Positions 24,066-51,910 are shown, numbered from the stretch's first letter. The stretch: DNA of 64,000 nt from Doris montereyensis (GCA_037039925.1 JAXRKP010000699.1:111001-175000), one strand, 5' to 3'. A program made the numbers and translations. Notes: generated by a model from the letters alone, not told the origin.

Positions 24066-24340
24066 ATTCACATGGCTTTCATATTGCTGTTTCCTCTGAA
24101 TTCACATGGCTTTCATATTGCTGTTTCCTCTGAATTCACATGGCTTTCATATTGCTGTTTCCTCTGAATTCACATGGCTTTCATATTGCTGTTTCCTCTG
24201 AATTCACATGGCTTTCATATTGCTGTTTCCTCTGAATTCACATGGCTTTCATATTGCTGTTTCCTCTGAATTCACATGGCTTTCATATTGCTGTTTCCTC
24301 TGAATTCACATGGCTTTCATATTGCTGTTTCCTCTGAGTT
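24066..24340. repeat. 34-bp minisatellite, about 8 copies
   Basis: The unit contains CACATGGCTTTCATATTGC and TGTTTCCTCTGAATT, with starts at 24069 and 24103. The last unit runs straight into TTCACCCTGGGATTACCACA and GGTGGATGA, the continuation of the dispersed repeat also seen at 9100 and 10030. Confidence 0.95.
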
Positions 24341-24420
24341 CACCCTGGGATTACCACATATGGTGGATGACCTTGACGAGGTAATAAGTTTCAGTCAAAC
24401 CAGTTCCAATTCAGCAAAAT

Positions 24421-26261
24421 ATTCCTATGAAAATCTGAGCTGAGATTTACTAACAAGGAGGAGAATATACTCCTTTCCTAAATCATCTACATCTAATATA
24501 TGTAAGTGAGCAAGAGACAAAATTAAACATGCTTGCTCCCAAAACTCTATACAGTGAATGTTGATTAAGTCGATGTTCTTGATTAAAAGTAACAGATAAA
24601 CTCATGAAAAATCATGTGATTTAAGTGAGTTATCTCTTTCCCTTGATTTGTAGAGGGAGTCGAAAAATATAAATTTTATATATAGATCCATCAAAGTACA
24701 TTAAATTTTCAATTTTCAATTTCCAATTTTAAATGTCAGTTGTCAATATGTACATCTCATGTGTCAATATCTCAAGCACTATGTCTATGCCTTGAATGGA
24801 CAATAAAGATTTACAATTATTATTGCTAACTGTAGGCACCAAGCGTTGCCAGTTTAACCGATTAAATTTGTAAATTAAATTTTTGTGTAATCATTTGTCT
24901 GCGCCCTCGGGTTGAACAACGTTGAATTTTTGGGGTAGTAACCACGAAGGACATTGTCTTAAATGAAAATTAACTTATCTCACGTTGCCCTAAGTGGCAT
25001 CCATTGCATCTCTTTTGAATTCCAATTCTCAAATTCTGTGCATGGGTATGATATAAGTAAATTGCTTGGAATCGAAATGAAATTATGAGCTGAAAAAACC
25101 CCATACCTGAGCTAATACTTGAAATGCTAATTCATGAAGTTCTTTCTCTGTCATGACATACACTGTTTTACTACACCTGAAAATTAAGACCAAGAGAACA
25201 GTATGTACAAATTAACACATATATACATTCGAAAACGTTAAGTCCAAAAACGCTTAGTCTAAAACTTACGTCGGTCCGAAAGATTTGCCAAGTCCTAATT
25301 TTTTCTTTGATAAATTTCCCCCTGTAATCCAAATTTTCACTCCAATTCAATCTGAAATCTACCTTTAGTCCACAACAATTTCTATTGCCAACACAGTCCA
25401 TTCTTTTGGGTAAAGTCAGTGTAACCCAATCCTACAACTTACAACAAGAATTAAAAGGAAAAACAAAGCAAAATTTGAAAGGTATACTGTTTCTGTTTTT
25501 TTGCTGTTTCAAGATGGTTAATAGAATGTTTCTGTGACCAAATGTGAAGATCATTGTATTAGTACAGTAGTTATTTCTTATAAAAAAATTGAAAGCACTT
25601 GAAAAATTCCAGTATTGTGCGCATGTGGAGCCGAAAAAAAACTCAGTAGTAAGTGAGTTAAGTCTAGCTACTGATGATAATATTTACTGATCAAAGAAAA
25701 TAAAAGCTCCTTTGAATTTTAACTGTCTGTCGTGACGGACTTGTCACTCATCACTGCACATTTATTAACAGTAAACGGAACATAAAACATAATCCAGTCA
25801 GATATTTCAGCTCCCAAAAAACCAATGGCTATGTAAGTGACCATCTGAGCCCACAACCACGAGTTAGCAGGTAATATAATGAGATATACGATGTATCAAA
25901 TTTCGGACGTACCCAACAAATGTGGGTGTGGAGATTTTAAGTGTTGTCTAACAGTCTTGAGCAAAGTTACCTTTTCTTTCATCAAAATTAGTTCAAAATT
26001 ATGCATTTTATATAAAAAATGGCTTTGATGCATTTTTCTCTGGGGTTTTGTAAATCGCTTGTGTTTTTGTTATTTCTGAGCCAAATTTATCGATGTTGGC
26101 GTCAATATGAAAATGACAATAAGACAAGTATTTTACAAGTTTCGAAAAAGGCTGCAAACCAGTTTCAGATTGCTTGAGCTGAGAACTTGTCAGGCGTGTA
26201 ATTGAATGCAGGAAGCCTCAGAGGAGGGAAAGGCGTGAAGCGAAACGCAGGCTTGCATTGA
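24421..26261. other. intergenic with a LINE tail
   Basis: No gene was found. At about 24690-24822 the sequence ends GAATGGACAATAAAGATTTAC and ATTATTATT, resembling a plus-strand LINE 3' end. Confidence 0.4.
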
Positions 26262-26717
26262 TCATACACCATTTACCCCATGATTAAACTTATTCTAACA
26301 TTCACTTGCTTTCTAAATTTGATTCCCGTGTCAAAGAATCAATTATTATATCTGCGTTAGTGATAGATGTGTTATACATTACAAATATAGACGACGTTGT
26401 AAGTGCCAGTTCACGATGACCATAAGCCAGACACACCAGCCAGTCATTTCACAGGTTTAAAATCAGGCGCCACGCTAGTCCTTTCTTTTCTACCTAATAA
26501 TACAGTACAGTATCCACATGGGATGAAACTTATAAAGCAGACTCATGCACTGTCATAGCCTGCAACTGTGAGTGACACCACTGATGAGTGCCTAGATGTG
26601 CTTAAATAAAATGGCATGGCAGAATGTTGAGGGAAAACCAAAATTCCTCAGTTCAGGAAACCCGGTTAATCGGGACAATTTTACAATCCATCGAGATTTC
26701 CTGATTAGAGAGGTTCT
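26262..26717. mobile_element. pogo/Tigger-like MITE, copy 2
   Basis: Diverged homologue of 12938-13628. It shares GTTATACATTACA, GCAGACTCRTGCACTGTCA and the right end GGACAATTTTACAATCCA plus AGAGAGGTTCTAC. The left terminus is lost. Confidence 0.7.
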
Positions 26718-26861
26718 ACTAAAGATATCAACAAGGCAAATTTGAATCCAATTTTTTGCATCTTTTGACCTTGGCTCACCATATATACAAAATTCTACAA
26801 GATATGCTTAAATCTAAGTAAGAGCATTTAACAAGAAATTAAAATTTTTCTTAAAGAACAT

Positions 26862-40117
<13,256 letters not shown>

Positions 40118-40691
40118 CGCTGCCTGATTTGTGCAGAATCAATGAATAGATCTAGATATCTAGATCCAAAACTCGTTCAAGATCGCGCTTTTACTGAATC
40201 GAGACCAATCAATAATTAATGAATGATCAATGGTCGAGTCAGTTGAGTGAAATTTCCACGAACTACGAACCGAAGAATCTACGAGAGTTCCACATTTTCA
40301 TCTCTTGCCTACGTTTTGTTTTCAGCTTTACCTCTTTATTGTAGCTCTACGATAAACACACGCACGAGCGCATGTGATATGTTTTGAGTGTTGTACAAGA
40401 ATGGGTCCTGAAGAAGATAAATTAAAGTAAATTAATTTTTACTCCGACTAATACAATAAAATCACATAATAAGTATTGATATATTATATAGAGTGTATCT
40501 GTAAAAAAAAAGAAAATAATTGAAATTCACCGTGGGCAAGGAAAGCGAAAATCACAACCAATGTATGTTCCTTTTAATAATATTGTTCACTGTTGTGTGT
40601 GTATATCTTTGATGTTGTAAAAAAGGTTGACATGTGTGCATGAGAATGAACGTTCGACAAGAAATGTGAATGGTTTTTTTTTATCGAAGTG

Positions 40692-40815
40692 CTTATTTTC
40701 CCGAAGGGTCGGGGAAATAATTTTAGATCTTACTTTCCCGAAGGGTCGGGGAATAATTTCAGAACTTATTTTCCCGAACGGTCGGGGGTAATAATTTCAG
40801 AACTTATTTCCCGAC
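40692..40815. repeat. about 37-bp tandem repeat, 3.5 copies
   Basis: The unit contains TTTCCCGAAGGGTCGGGGAA and TAATTTTAGA/TTCAGAACTTA, with starts near 40697, 40734 and 40770. Confidence 0.85.
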
Positions 40816-40962
40816 GTCGCACATGGCGGAGAGCATAGACGTAGGGAAACGGTTCTCTGATTATCCTCGTCAAGACTGCTTTTGATCACTACTGTGGTTC
40901 TGAAGGTTTACTTTACAGCAAAAATGGAAAGACGATAGAGTCAGCCAACAGGATCATAAAAA

Positions 40963-42746
40963 ATGCCAGCCTTGTGTAGGTTTCATGTTCTTAAAGCTTT
41001 CCGATCGGGCATAAGCGTTCATGCTTCAGCCGATACGAAAGAAGAGATTACTGACTTAATTGAAGGCATGGTCTATTCACGAAATGAAGAAAACTACGAG
41101 GAAATCAAAGAACAGTTACACCGCCTTGATCAGACATTTTACAGGTATTTTGTTGCATATTGGGATGGTTTGAAGCATTCATGGGCTGGCTGTTTTGCCC
41201 GATCTCACACTCATGGTGGACACTTCACAAACAATATGTTAGAATCCCACAATCAGAAAATAAAAGAGTGCCATAAAGAGACTTTCGACAATCTCCTCAC
41301 TCATCACTCAGCTCATGAAAATCACCGCCAGCAAGGGCTTCTCAAACAAACAAAAAGTCAGTGAAATGATACTAAAAATGCCAAGCATTCCAACAGGAGC
41401 TTCCTTCAGGAACAAAGATGTCATCTTTGCCATACATAAAGCAGCAAGTAAGTCAGCTGCTGTGAAAATACAAGGACAGCTAGAAAAGGCATTCACAGTA
41501 GTATACTGTATGGAAGAAGTTGGGGAAGGTCACATTGTTTCCCGAAAAAGATAAACAGACAATGTATCATTTTGCCAGGCTCAATAAGTGCTCATGTTTA
41601 TTTTTTTGGACACGTCTCTGCCATGTGCACATGCATTTGCGGCTGGGAGATTTGCTGATGTTGAGCTTTTTTGTGAGGATATGGTTCCGGCACAGACAAG
41701 CAGAACACGGCTCATACATACAGTGCAAGAAGATGTAGAAAACATGGATAGTGTGGAACAACTAGAATTCACCTCTCAGCCCGGCAGACGAAAACCAGCA
41801 ATTTTGACTTGCCAAGAAAAATATTCCGTGGCTTTACAAAACTTGAAAATCTTAGCCAATACGATGTCCACTTCCAATCATGATATTTTTCAACAACGGC
41901 TGAATGTTATGAGTGGCGTGAATGACATGTGGCTACAAATGAAAGATGTTGTACTAGTTGAGTCTGTGAACCACGAACCGTGATCACATGAGGATGATGT
42001 TTCATTCATTTTGGACAACGCTGGGCATGTCGTTTTTCATTGCCTGATGATGCAGCAGCAACTTTGGATGTGGAGGAGAAAGAGAACAGAGAAGCTGGTG
42101 TATCAATTTTAGCTCTTTCTGAAAGTGGAGAGTCCGTTTCAACTTTGGTTCGTGAAAATGACAATGTCGCCTCACAAGTAATCTCGTCGCATGGGGATAT
42201 GGGGTCAGCGGGAACGTTAGTGGATGTGGCTCTTTGGCAAATGTTAAGCTGCCTCTGCCAATAAAAGTGAGAGGTTGGCCTAAGGGTTTAGCTTTAACAG
42301 TAGTGGGGAAACGCAAGAAGAAAGGTGCTCTGAATGTTAAAAGTAAAGAAAAGTAAAAGAACCAATTTCAATACAGAGTATTACTTAAAAATGATAGTAG
42401 ATGTGGATGTAGTAGGATGAAGTTTTGTCAAGATCCCGATTGATCGAGGAAGATATGATTGAATGTTGCCAAACTTCAGTTAGTAATGGAATTGTCAACT
42501 GCAATCTTGAAGATATGCGGCCATATTTTAGCGAAGATGGTTGGTCATGCTTTTGCAATGTAATATTATGTATTGAGTGAAAAAAAGAAAGTTGTTGAGT
42601 GTTGCCCTGTTTGCAACAAAACAGATGAAGATGATTTGCTGTGATGGCTTAGACTGTGAACAGTGGTTTCATTTTGAGTGTGTTGGCATTAGAAGCAAGC
42701 ATAATCCAAGACAAATTATCTGGACCTGCCCAAAATGTTCATAAGA
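40963..42746 (+). pseudogene. MULE transposase remnant with SWIM and PHD-like zinc motifs
   Basis: At 40963-41364 the frame reads LCRFHVLKAFRSG and later WDGLKHSWAGCF and FTNNMLESHNQKIK, the C-terminal transposase core of Mutator-like elements. After a shift, 41315-41554 continues (KQKVSEMILKMPS). At about 41587-41640 a SWIM zinc motif is split over two frames: CSC, then TSLPCAHAFAAGRFAD. From 42590 CCPVCNK and then ICCDGLDCEQWFHFECVG and WTCPKCS-stop (stop near 42740) form a PHD-type finger, also split by a one-base shift. The N-terminal part and the DDE start are missing, and terminal repeats were not identified. It is dead, and domesticated relatives (ZSWIM-like) are possible. Confidence 0.8.
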
Positions 42747-43367
42747 GATTGGTGGTAAAACTGGAGATTTTTAGGGAATACTTTCACATTTGATTGAAAT
42801 GCTCTCCACAGATTTTTGAAACATTTTTAATACAGCTTTGGCTTTTGTGTGTGTATGTGTTTTGCATCTTGAGGTATTGTAATTACAAACTTGCACAAAA
42901 TTTCCTACATCTCAATAAAGTTCCTTATATGCTGCTCATTCTTGTGATATTATTTTAAAGAAAAAAATTGGTCAAGTTATATGTAATATGTATAATCCTG
43001 GAGTTGGATATTTAGAGGATGGGGACAGGTGCATAGACCTGGATGTTGTGGATACCAAAGGGGTGGGTCATACCAGGGATAGGCCTGAAGGTATATATGA
43101 AGAGGATGGCCCATACTTGGGGACAATTAGACAGTTAGACAGAAAGAGCGAGACGTATTGACTGAAGAGAGGGACATAGAGAGTAACAGAACGGGGGTTG
43201 CGTTTTAAGCCTATTTGGCTTGATAACGTGGATGAGAGCAACCTAGCTAGCTAGAAAGAAATTAATTGCATGGAACAGGCGAAAAAGGCTTCATCATATG
43301 ATATAAGTACAACACCTTAGGAAATAAGTTCTCAAATTATTGCCGGCCTTTTTTTTATTGGTGTGTG

Positions 43368-43625
43368 CAGAATTGCTAAAATTTGGAATGCACTACCTTC
43401 TAATACCAAATACATGTATGTACCAAAACTCAGCAGCTTAAAAAAGCTCTCAGATGAAGACCCTAAATTGAAAAGCCTTTTACTTTAAGTATACAGATTG
43501 ACTATAATGTTATGTCATAAGATAGGCATGCAAACAGGTATCAACAAAATTGACAAACACTGAAGGAACACATAGAGGCCGCGAGACCTAAGGCCGTTAG
43601 CCAGTCCCCACTATTATTACTAGTT
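43368..43625 (+). mobile_element. LINE 3' fragment
   Basis: RIAKIWNALPSNTK and LSSLKKLS match the last residues of many CR1-type ORF2 proteins. They are followed by GAGACCTAAGGCCGTTAGCC and (ATT)n, a typical 3' end. Confidence 0.6.
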
Positions 43626-44424
43626 CCACTAGAAATAAACGAAAGGCACGATGCAAACAGGAGCTCAAACAAAAGCGTGCAATCATTGACCAGTCACAAG
43701 TGATTAATATCTTATAAAATCTCAAATAAAGATAAATATGGATTTATAGTCTGTATCCCCGCGCACTTGTAAGCTCACCGTTTGTTATAGTACATCATTT
43801 ATCCTCCAGCCATTAAATTCAAAGTCCTTTTCAACTCCATAACGAGTATGCAGTACAGTAGCCTGTTAGGCATTTCGTACTAACACTCTGACAAAATATT
43901 TATCTGCCCATAGCTGAGTACTCATTCACACCTGAGTAAAGTGAGGAAAGCAGAATAAACTACGTCATGAAAAAACCCACCTGGGCCAGCCGCGTAGTCT
44001 GAACCAGTGTTGTGATTACAAACTTACAAGACTACAGGTTCGCAACAACGCCTTTATTACTACAGTGCTTTGAAACGCCATTGATCGAGGAAGTGGTTTA
44101 GCTTTTCATTCACACAATTTTAATATCATTATATGGCTACGTTTTTTCGAGATATCTGTTTTTATATTACATCGTTTCATGTTTAAATGTTGCACACTTA
44201 GGCCTACTTATAACCTCATTTATGTCACAATATGGCTATATTTTTAGTACAATTTTAACGTAAGATGACAAATAATCCATCGGAAAACTATACATTTCAC
44301 GGACAATGTTTTTTCTGTAAATAACCAAGGGTACACTAAGTATTGAGCTTGGAAAAGAGATCACAGTCTTTTTCGTGGCATCTCGACGGGATAAAAATAG
44401 TATCATTAAACGACCATTATCAAA
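43626..44424. other. intergenic, no gene seen
   Basis: No supported feature up to the 5-bp target site of the BEL/Pao element. Confidence 0.4.
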
Positions 44425-44429
44425 AGAAC

Positions 44430-44630
44430 TGTTAAAAAACTAAGGGTAACGAAACTTAAGGGTACCTCAATTTTAGAGGATTTTCAGTAAAGGGAAACTA
44501 GCTAGCTGGTGTGAGCTGTTAGCAAGTTAGTTGGAATAAAGATCTGGAAGAAAGAAGACGGCTCCTTTATTTGGCTTTGAAAATCTGTGTTGTAAAATAA
44601 GTGTCCTACATCACTTGTGTTACGTTAGCC
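44430..44630 (+). repeat. BEL/Pao 5' LTR
   Basis: Starts TGTTAAAAAACTAAGGGTAA and is homologous to 56130-56327. Its right border is set by the primer-binding-like site at 44632, so it is accurate to a few bases. Confidence 0.88.
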
Positions 44631-44823
44631 GTGGTGCCGAAATCCGGGACGATATTCCTAGTATGTTCGGAATAATATCAGTGTCATTTTGATGTAGGTT
44701 TTACAGTAGCTGTGAGTGAAAGCATTAGTGGAATTCCAGATCAAGGTAACTCAAAGTCAGTGTCTTCCATTGTTATGTTTTTTACCTGTGCGGAGATAGG
44801 TCAACAGCACGGTATCGGAGAGC

Positions 44824-45760
44824 ATGGCCCAAGGTGTGGCGAGTACCAAAAGGCGACAAACCACTGCAAAAAGGGTGGCTGTGCGAGGTGATGAATTTAG
44901 ACCGTCTGTTGGCAAACACAGAGTTAAACGAAACAGAACGGACGGGGGCCGTCTCAGAGTACCATAGGAGACAAAGTAAGTTGCTCCAAATTTCAGAACA
45001 TGTATAGCTCCTCTTAAGTGGAGAAGAACTCGATACTGATATATAAAGACTGATCATTCATTTCTTGTAGATTGTAGAAAAAACAGAAACGAAAGCGGTC
45101 AACCGATTGGAGAAGTTGATGAAGGGTGATACTGATGGTGACAGATCACAAGTAGGTGAAGTTTTTCACATAAATAACTAGGAGACACCAACCTATTCGG
45201 ATGAGGAATTTGCCAAAAGCGTTTATCTTCCCAAATTACAGATTGGGAAGTTCAGAGGTAAACATACTGAATGGCAATCGTTCATTGACAAATATGTGGC
45301 TGCCATCAGCAACTCCAAGCTGTCTCAGAGGACAGAATGCAGTTACCTCCAGTCACTTTTGTCCGGCGATGCGTTGGCGTGTATAAAGGGTTTGAGCCTT
45401 ACAGCGGGTAACTATAATCATGCTCTAGTAATTTGGAAGAACGATTCGGCAGAAAGGACAAAATTATATACGAACACATTCAACGGTTGCTTTCCATCCA
45501 TGTCGGCAGCGCCAGAAACATGCGACATCTGTGGTCGCTGCACAATCAGCTCCAGTCTCATGTCTGTAGTCTCTAGAACCTCGGCATCATGGGAGAATAA
45601 TATGGAGTCCTCCTCACTCCATTGATAATCATCCGTCTCCCCAACGATATTCGCCTCGAGTGTGCACGTTCCAGTGACAAGAGGGAATCAGATCTTTGGT
45701 TGTGCCTCGTCACCTTTTCTCTTGGGTGCCATGATAAGGCATCATTAAAACAAGTATGAA
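44824..45760 (+). pseudogene. BEL/Pao gag (DUF1759-type), broken
   Basis: An ATG at 44824 opens MAQGVASTKRRQ, which stops within about 50 codons. From about 45220 the frame has YLPKLQIGKFRGKHTEWQSF and then LLSGDALACIKGLSLTA, the hallmark of Pao gag (capsid-like DUF1759). Continuing in another frame to 45740 are LENLGIMGEQYGVLL and RLPNDIRLE. The whole is in several frames with stops, so it cannot make a Gag protein. Confidence 0.8.
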
Positions 45761-45769
45761 CCAAGCAGA

Positions 45770-46099
45770 GTTATTCATGAAATGAAGAGCAACATGTATA
45801 TGGAAGATCTCCTAACAGGAGCTGATGACACAACTCAAGCTTGTTAAATGATTGACGATGCCTGAAGAATTATGTCTGGGGCAAAAATGCAATTGTCCAA
45901 GTGGGGATCGAATAGTGAAGTGGTCAAGGAAAAGCTGTTCAAAGAGTTTAAGGACACCACAGTTCAGGTGGACGTAATAAAGATTTTGGATCTGAAATGG
46001 GATTCTTCTTCAGACCATTTTGAATTCAGTGGTTTTCCTGTGTCACCAGATGTTGTAGTGACTAAACGTTTGATCTTGAATCCTCGATCCTTTGGGTTT
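45770..46099 (+). pseudogene. BEL/Pao RT fragment
   Basis: Directly after gag comes NMYMEDLLTGADD, the RT active-site block (usually YVDD, here YMED), then KMQLSKWGSNSEVV and VVTKRLIL. The protease and the N-terminal half of RT are missing, which marks an internal deletion. It ends at DPLGF, cut by the LINE insertion. The matching continuation IPFTVAAKLLFQKLW resumes at 50243. Confidence 0.85.
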
Positions 46100-46830
46100 T
46101 TTGTGTTTCCACCTTTTGAATCCCTGCTTCGACTATGCATTATACCAGCGCCATGTTGGGAAGTCTAAACAGACCGTGTGTGTTCAATGTCAACATCGTG
46201 AGTATCATGACGTCACTAAACACAAACATAGACAAAAAGAGGAAGGAAGGGTAGGACACGCGTAAAGAACAAACAAGGACAATGAAGACCTTTCATTTCA
46301 ATAATTTCATCATTGGTTTTGGGCAACGTAAGATCTTCAGCCAATAAATTGGAGGAATTACAGACGACAAGCAAATATCTTCATCAATACAATGAAACAT
46401 CATGTTTAGCTTTCGTTCAAACTTGGTTTAGCCAAAATATTAGCGAATCCAGTACAATGATAGATAACTTCTTCGTGATTCGTTCCGATCGGACACCAGG
46501 GGTGGGCGAGAGTAGAGGTGGTGGTGTGCCTTTATGTGAATGATAGATGGGCCAACAAAAAAACAATGTCACCGTCAAAGAGACACTATGTACACCAAAC
46601 ATAGAGCTTTTGACGGGGAGCATGGTACCATTGTATTTACCACGAGAGTTCACATGTGTGTTGGTAAACGTGGTCTATGTGCCACCAGCGGCAAATGAGA
46701 CAGAGGCAATTGACACGCTGACCTCACGCATTCATGATAAGAGACCAAATTGCCGGACGCTGTGAAACTTATACTTGGTGATTTTAACCATTGCTCACTG
46801 GACTCCACTCTCCCTCATTATCTCCAATAT

Positions 46831-47680
<850 letters not shown>

Positions 47681-50242
47681 GCTCCACAATATGTGCCATG
47701 CTACACAAAGGAGACCGAACACTTGATTTGTGCTACTGCAATATTCCTGGTGTGTACCATTGCCCCCTTTGGGAAATTCGTTCACCTGATACCTAAATAT
47801 AGGCCACTATTAAAACGTTCAAAACCGGCTGTGAAGACAGTGAGACTGAGACAGTGGACCCCAGATGCTACTCACAAGCTAATGCAGTGGTATGAAATGA
47901 CAAACTTGGATGTCTTCATAAATAATTGTACTGATATTAATGATTTGACTGATACATTTCATCGTATGTAAAAAAAATTGAGGAAACTATTATAACACTC
48001 ATGACCCTTAAAGTATACCCAAATGGGTTACTAGAGAATTAAAGGAGGTAATTGTTAATAAGAAAAAGAAATTCAAAGAAAACAAGGATGGATAGACTGA
48101 AATCAATCAATAGGGAAATAAAACTTAAGATTAAAGAACGTAACCAAAAATACAAAGCTAAAATTGAATCCTATTTTGAATGAGGAAATCAAAACAGACA
48201 TGGGAGGGAATGAAGAAAGTGACAGGCTATGAATCAGTTAAATCAAGTTTGAATGTGGAAAATGAAAGTGAATATGTGAATGATCTAAATAATTTTAATG
48301 CCAGATTTGATAACCATAAATTTAGAGAAGAACAACGCAAATTAAGAAACATCTTGAATGAGAAGGCATTTGAAGAAACTATTGAAGATGAAGTTATGAA
48401 ATGCATGCTCAGTATCAATGTAAATAAACCTTGTGGCCCAGATAAGATAAACCGCAAGCTTCTCAAGACTTCTGCTCATCAGCTTGTAAAAATCTGTACC
48501 TATCTGTTTAATCTGTCTATTGATACTAACACCATACCAACTATATGGAAGACTGTAAATATTGTGCCAGTACCAAAAGTAACCTCCATATCCTCCATGA
48601 ATGATTTAAGACCTGTTGCATTGACTTCAGTAATTTTTAAATGTTTTGAAAAAATAATGCTTCCAAAACTTTTCAAAAAAATCAAGTGGACACATCATTA
48701 CATCTGTATTATCAGTTTCCCTACAACGCAGAAAGAAATGTTGAAGATGCAGTCTTGGTTTTCATCAATGATCTCCTGAAACATATTGAAACCCTCAAAA
48801 CTTATGCAAGGGCCCTTTTTTATTATAGATTTTTCCTCTGCTGTTAATACCATCCAACCCCACCTAATGATTGAAAACTTACTTTCCCTTAATGTTTCGT
48901 CTAAACTAGCTGGCTAGGTGCTTGACTTTCTTACAGAGATATAAAATCTCAATATGTTTTCCTCAATAACAACATGTCAGAGGTCATAACCACCAACACT
49001 GGCGCGCCACAGGGCTGTGTTTTGTCCCCTGTTCTTTACATTATTTATACAAATGATTTTAGAACATCTTCTTCAAATGTAAAGCTTAGCAAAATTGCTG
49101 GTGATTCAAATTTTCAGGGGCTTTTTTTTTTTTAAAGATGAGTCATCTTACTTTGCAGAGGTAGTTAAGTTTGTCAGATGGTGTGAGGACAATTTCTTCC
49201 AGATCAACGTCACTAAAACGAAAGAAGTTATTTATGATTTTAGGAGAAAAATTCAACAATATCCTACCGCTTCAAATCCACGACAAAACATAGACATTAC
49301 TAGTGTTTATAGATATTTATGACTTTTATTAAATAATAAATTAAAATAAAATTCTCACGTGAACGCACTGTACAAACGAGCGAATCAGCGTTTGTAGTTT
49401 CTGTGAAAACTGAGCTCTTTTGAGGTAAGAAATGAACTTCTAAAAATCTACCATTCAAAGTATATTGACTTTTGGAGTAACTGTCTGGGGGGGGAACTAT
49501 CTCCATGAAAGATAAAAAACCCATCAAATAGAATAATAACAAAAGAATCAAACATAATACAACTTAGTCTTCCACCCTTTGACGAACTGCACTCTGTAAA
49601 TGTTATTATAAAGGGTGTTGGAATATTACAAGACCAGTCCCATCCCTTGAATAAAAAATACGGAAGATCACAAAGATACCAACGCGTCATGTGCAAAAGA
49701 TCGAGAACAGAGAGATATAAAAATTCATTTGTTCCCACCTCCATTAAAAAAAAACTTCAATAAGTGTTTCGTTTAAATTATACTATTTCTTAGTCTTAAA
49801 CTCTTACTTTCAGTTTTAAGCTCTTATTTATCGATTTTACTAGATTTATTAAACATTTACTTTTTGTGGTACAATACTGCAGATTTTGAAAAGGACTGCA
49901 TTAAGGAATTACAGCTATTAAGACAGGCTGCTTAGACATTTATTTATATTATGAATGGAACGCGATTTTTGTATTTGTGATACCATTTACAAAGATTTTA
50001 AAACATATCTATATTTATATTTATACAACATAATCATTATGATTTGATATTGTCCATATCTATAAAGCATCGGTTTTGTAATGTATTGATTTTAGTCGTG
50101 CAATAGAGAATCAAAGAGAGAATGAAAGTGAAAGAGATGAATTGTATTGTAATTTATTCATGTTGATTTGAAACGTGACCAGAGCAAATTTCGTTTTGGA
50201 CAAAATAAAGACCTCTTATCTTATCTTACCTTATCGTATCTT

Positions 50243-51910
50243 TCTGATCCCTTTCACTGTTGCTGCTAAACTGCTTTTCCAGAAGCTCTGGAAATTGGGA
50301 TTGGACTGCGATGAAGAGGTTTCCAGTGAACTTAGTTTCCAATTTGTCACTTGGATCAAATGTCTTGGTGACCGTAAACCTTTAAAGATCGAAATATTTT
50401 GTAACCCAGCCAGGGACGAATAGCAAATTTATTGAGCTACATTCGTTCAGTGATGCATCAGGAGAAGTTTATTGTGCTGTTGTTTATGCGAAGATAATTG
50501 AAATTGATGGCAGCGAAAGTGTTTCAATGATTGTGGCGAAGGCTAGAGTCGCCCCCGTGAAAACCGTAACCTTGCCACGTTTAGAGTTGTTGGGTTGTCT
50601 GCTTAGTGCACGCCTCGTCAGGTTTGTGTTGTCAGAAGATGCTTCATACGTCTGTTGGACAGACTCGATGGTTGCCTTACATTGGATGCGGAGTGATTAC
50701 CCCAAATGGAAAACGTTCGTTGCCAAAAGAATCGCAATTATCCGAGTATTGACATGTCCCTCTAGGTGGGAACACTGTCCTGGATCAAAGAACCCGGTTG
50801 ATATGGGAACTCGAGGACTCACCGCAAAGGCATTGATGACCTCCTTCGATTGGATGCATGACCCTACTTCCCTGCTTGATAGCGACAGCGAGGTCATACG
50901 CGAAGACATAGAATCTTCAGGAGAAACAAATTTTATTTGCTCTTCCGAGCACCAGACTACGGGGCAAATCCTTCAAACAATGGATAAGCCCGTTCTTCCT
51001 ACTGAACGGTGGGAGAATTCACGAAAGCTATGAGAATAGTGACATGGATTTTGATATTCATATTATCTAACCTTCGACAGAAGAAAACTGAAATGAACCT
51101 TTCCAAACATTTGAATGTATCTGAAATGGACATGAGGGTCATTCTAAAGTGTGAACAGCGACGCTATTTCTCAGGAGAAATTAAAACCTTACAAAGGGCA
51201 ATTGTGTTTCAAAACTGTCTTGTTTGTACAAATTGAATCCATTCCTTGGGAGGGACGGCTTGCTCAGATTGAGAGGCCGACTTGACCATTCAGAGTTGTT
51301 GTATGAATCAAAACATCCTATCATATTGCCAAAGAGTCATGTTTCGAAATTGATTATTGGACGTGAACATTTGAAATCGAAGCATGGGGGTGTATCTCAT
51401 ATGGTATCAACTATCCGAAATGAGTTCGGAATTATTGGTCTGAGAAATTTGACTACAAATGTAAAAAGGGAATGTGTCACATGTGTCAGGTTTGACTCCC
51501 TTCCATGTCAGCAGCCAATGACACCCTTCCCCTCCCCAAAGAACGAGTGAAAAGAATATCTTCTTTTGCGGTCACTGGAGTCAATTTTGCAGGGCCTATG
51601 CACACAATATATCTCCCAGGTATGAAACATTATTTTTGTCTTTTTACTTGTGGCACTTTCAGAGCTGTTCATCTGGAACTGGTGAACAATCTTTCAATAG
51701 CCCAGTTTATGTTGGCATTCAAAAGGTTTATAGCGCGCAGAGGTTTACCAATATGTATTTTCAGTGACCAGGCGCAAACATTCAAAGCAGCTGAAAGACA
51801 CATTTTGACTGAATACGCCGAGAATAGTCCAAAATGGAAATTCACAAAACCCCGAAGCCCATGGGCAGGGTATATGGGAACGGACGGTTCGCTCCATGAA
51901 ATCAAGCATG
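50243..51910 (+). pseudogene. BEL/Pao pol: RT end, RNase H, integrase N-terminus and core
   Basis: RT tail IPFTVAAKLLFQKLW, then RNase H (HSFSDASGEVYCAVVY, VTLPRLELLGCLLSARL, CWTDSMVALHWM). Integrase follows: the zinc region (HGGVSHMVSTIRNEFGI, CVTCVRF), then the core TGVNFAGPMHT, where the first catalytic Asp of the DDE triad is Asn, then ARRGLPICIFSDQAQTFKAA with the second Asp. The third block (W-E-R-x-V) lies in the first unit of the array that follows. Frames shift several times (near 50430, 51030, 51225 and 51545). Not functional. Confidence 0.88.

Noticed and set aside
25171..25401. Minus-strand 76-codon ORF as an exon
   Set aside because: No convincing splice borders, homology or partner exons.
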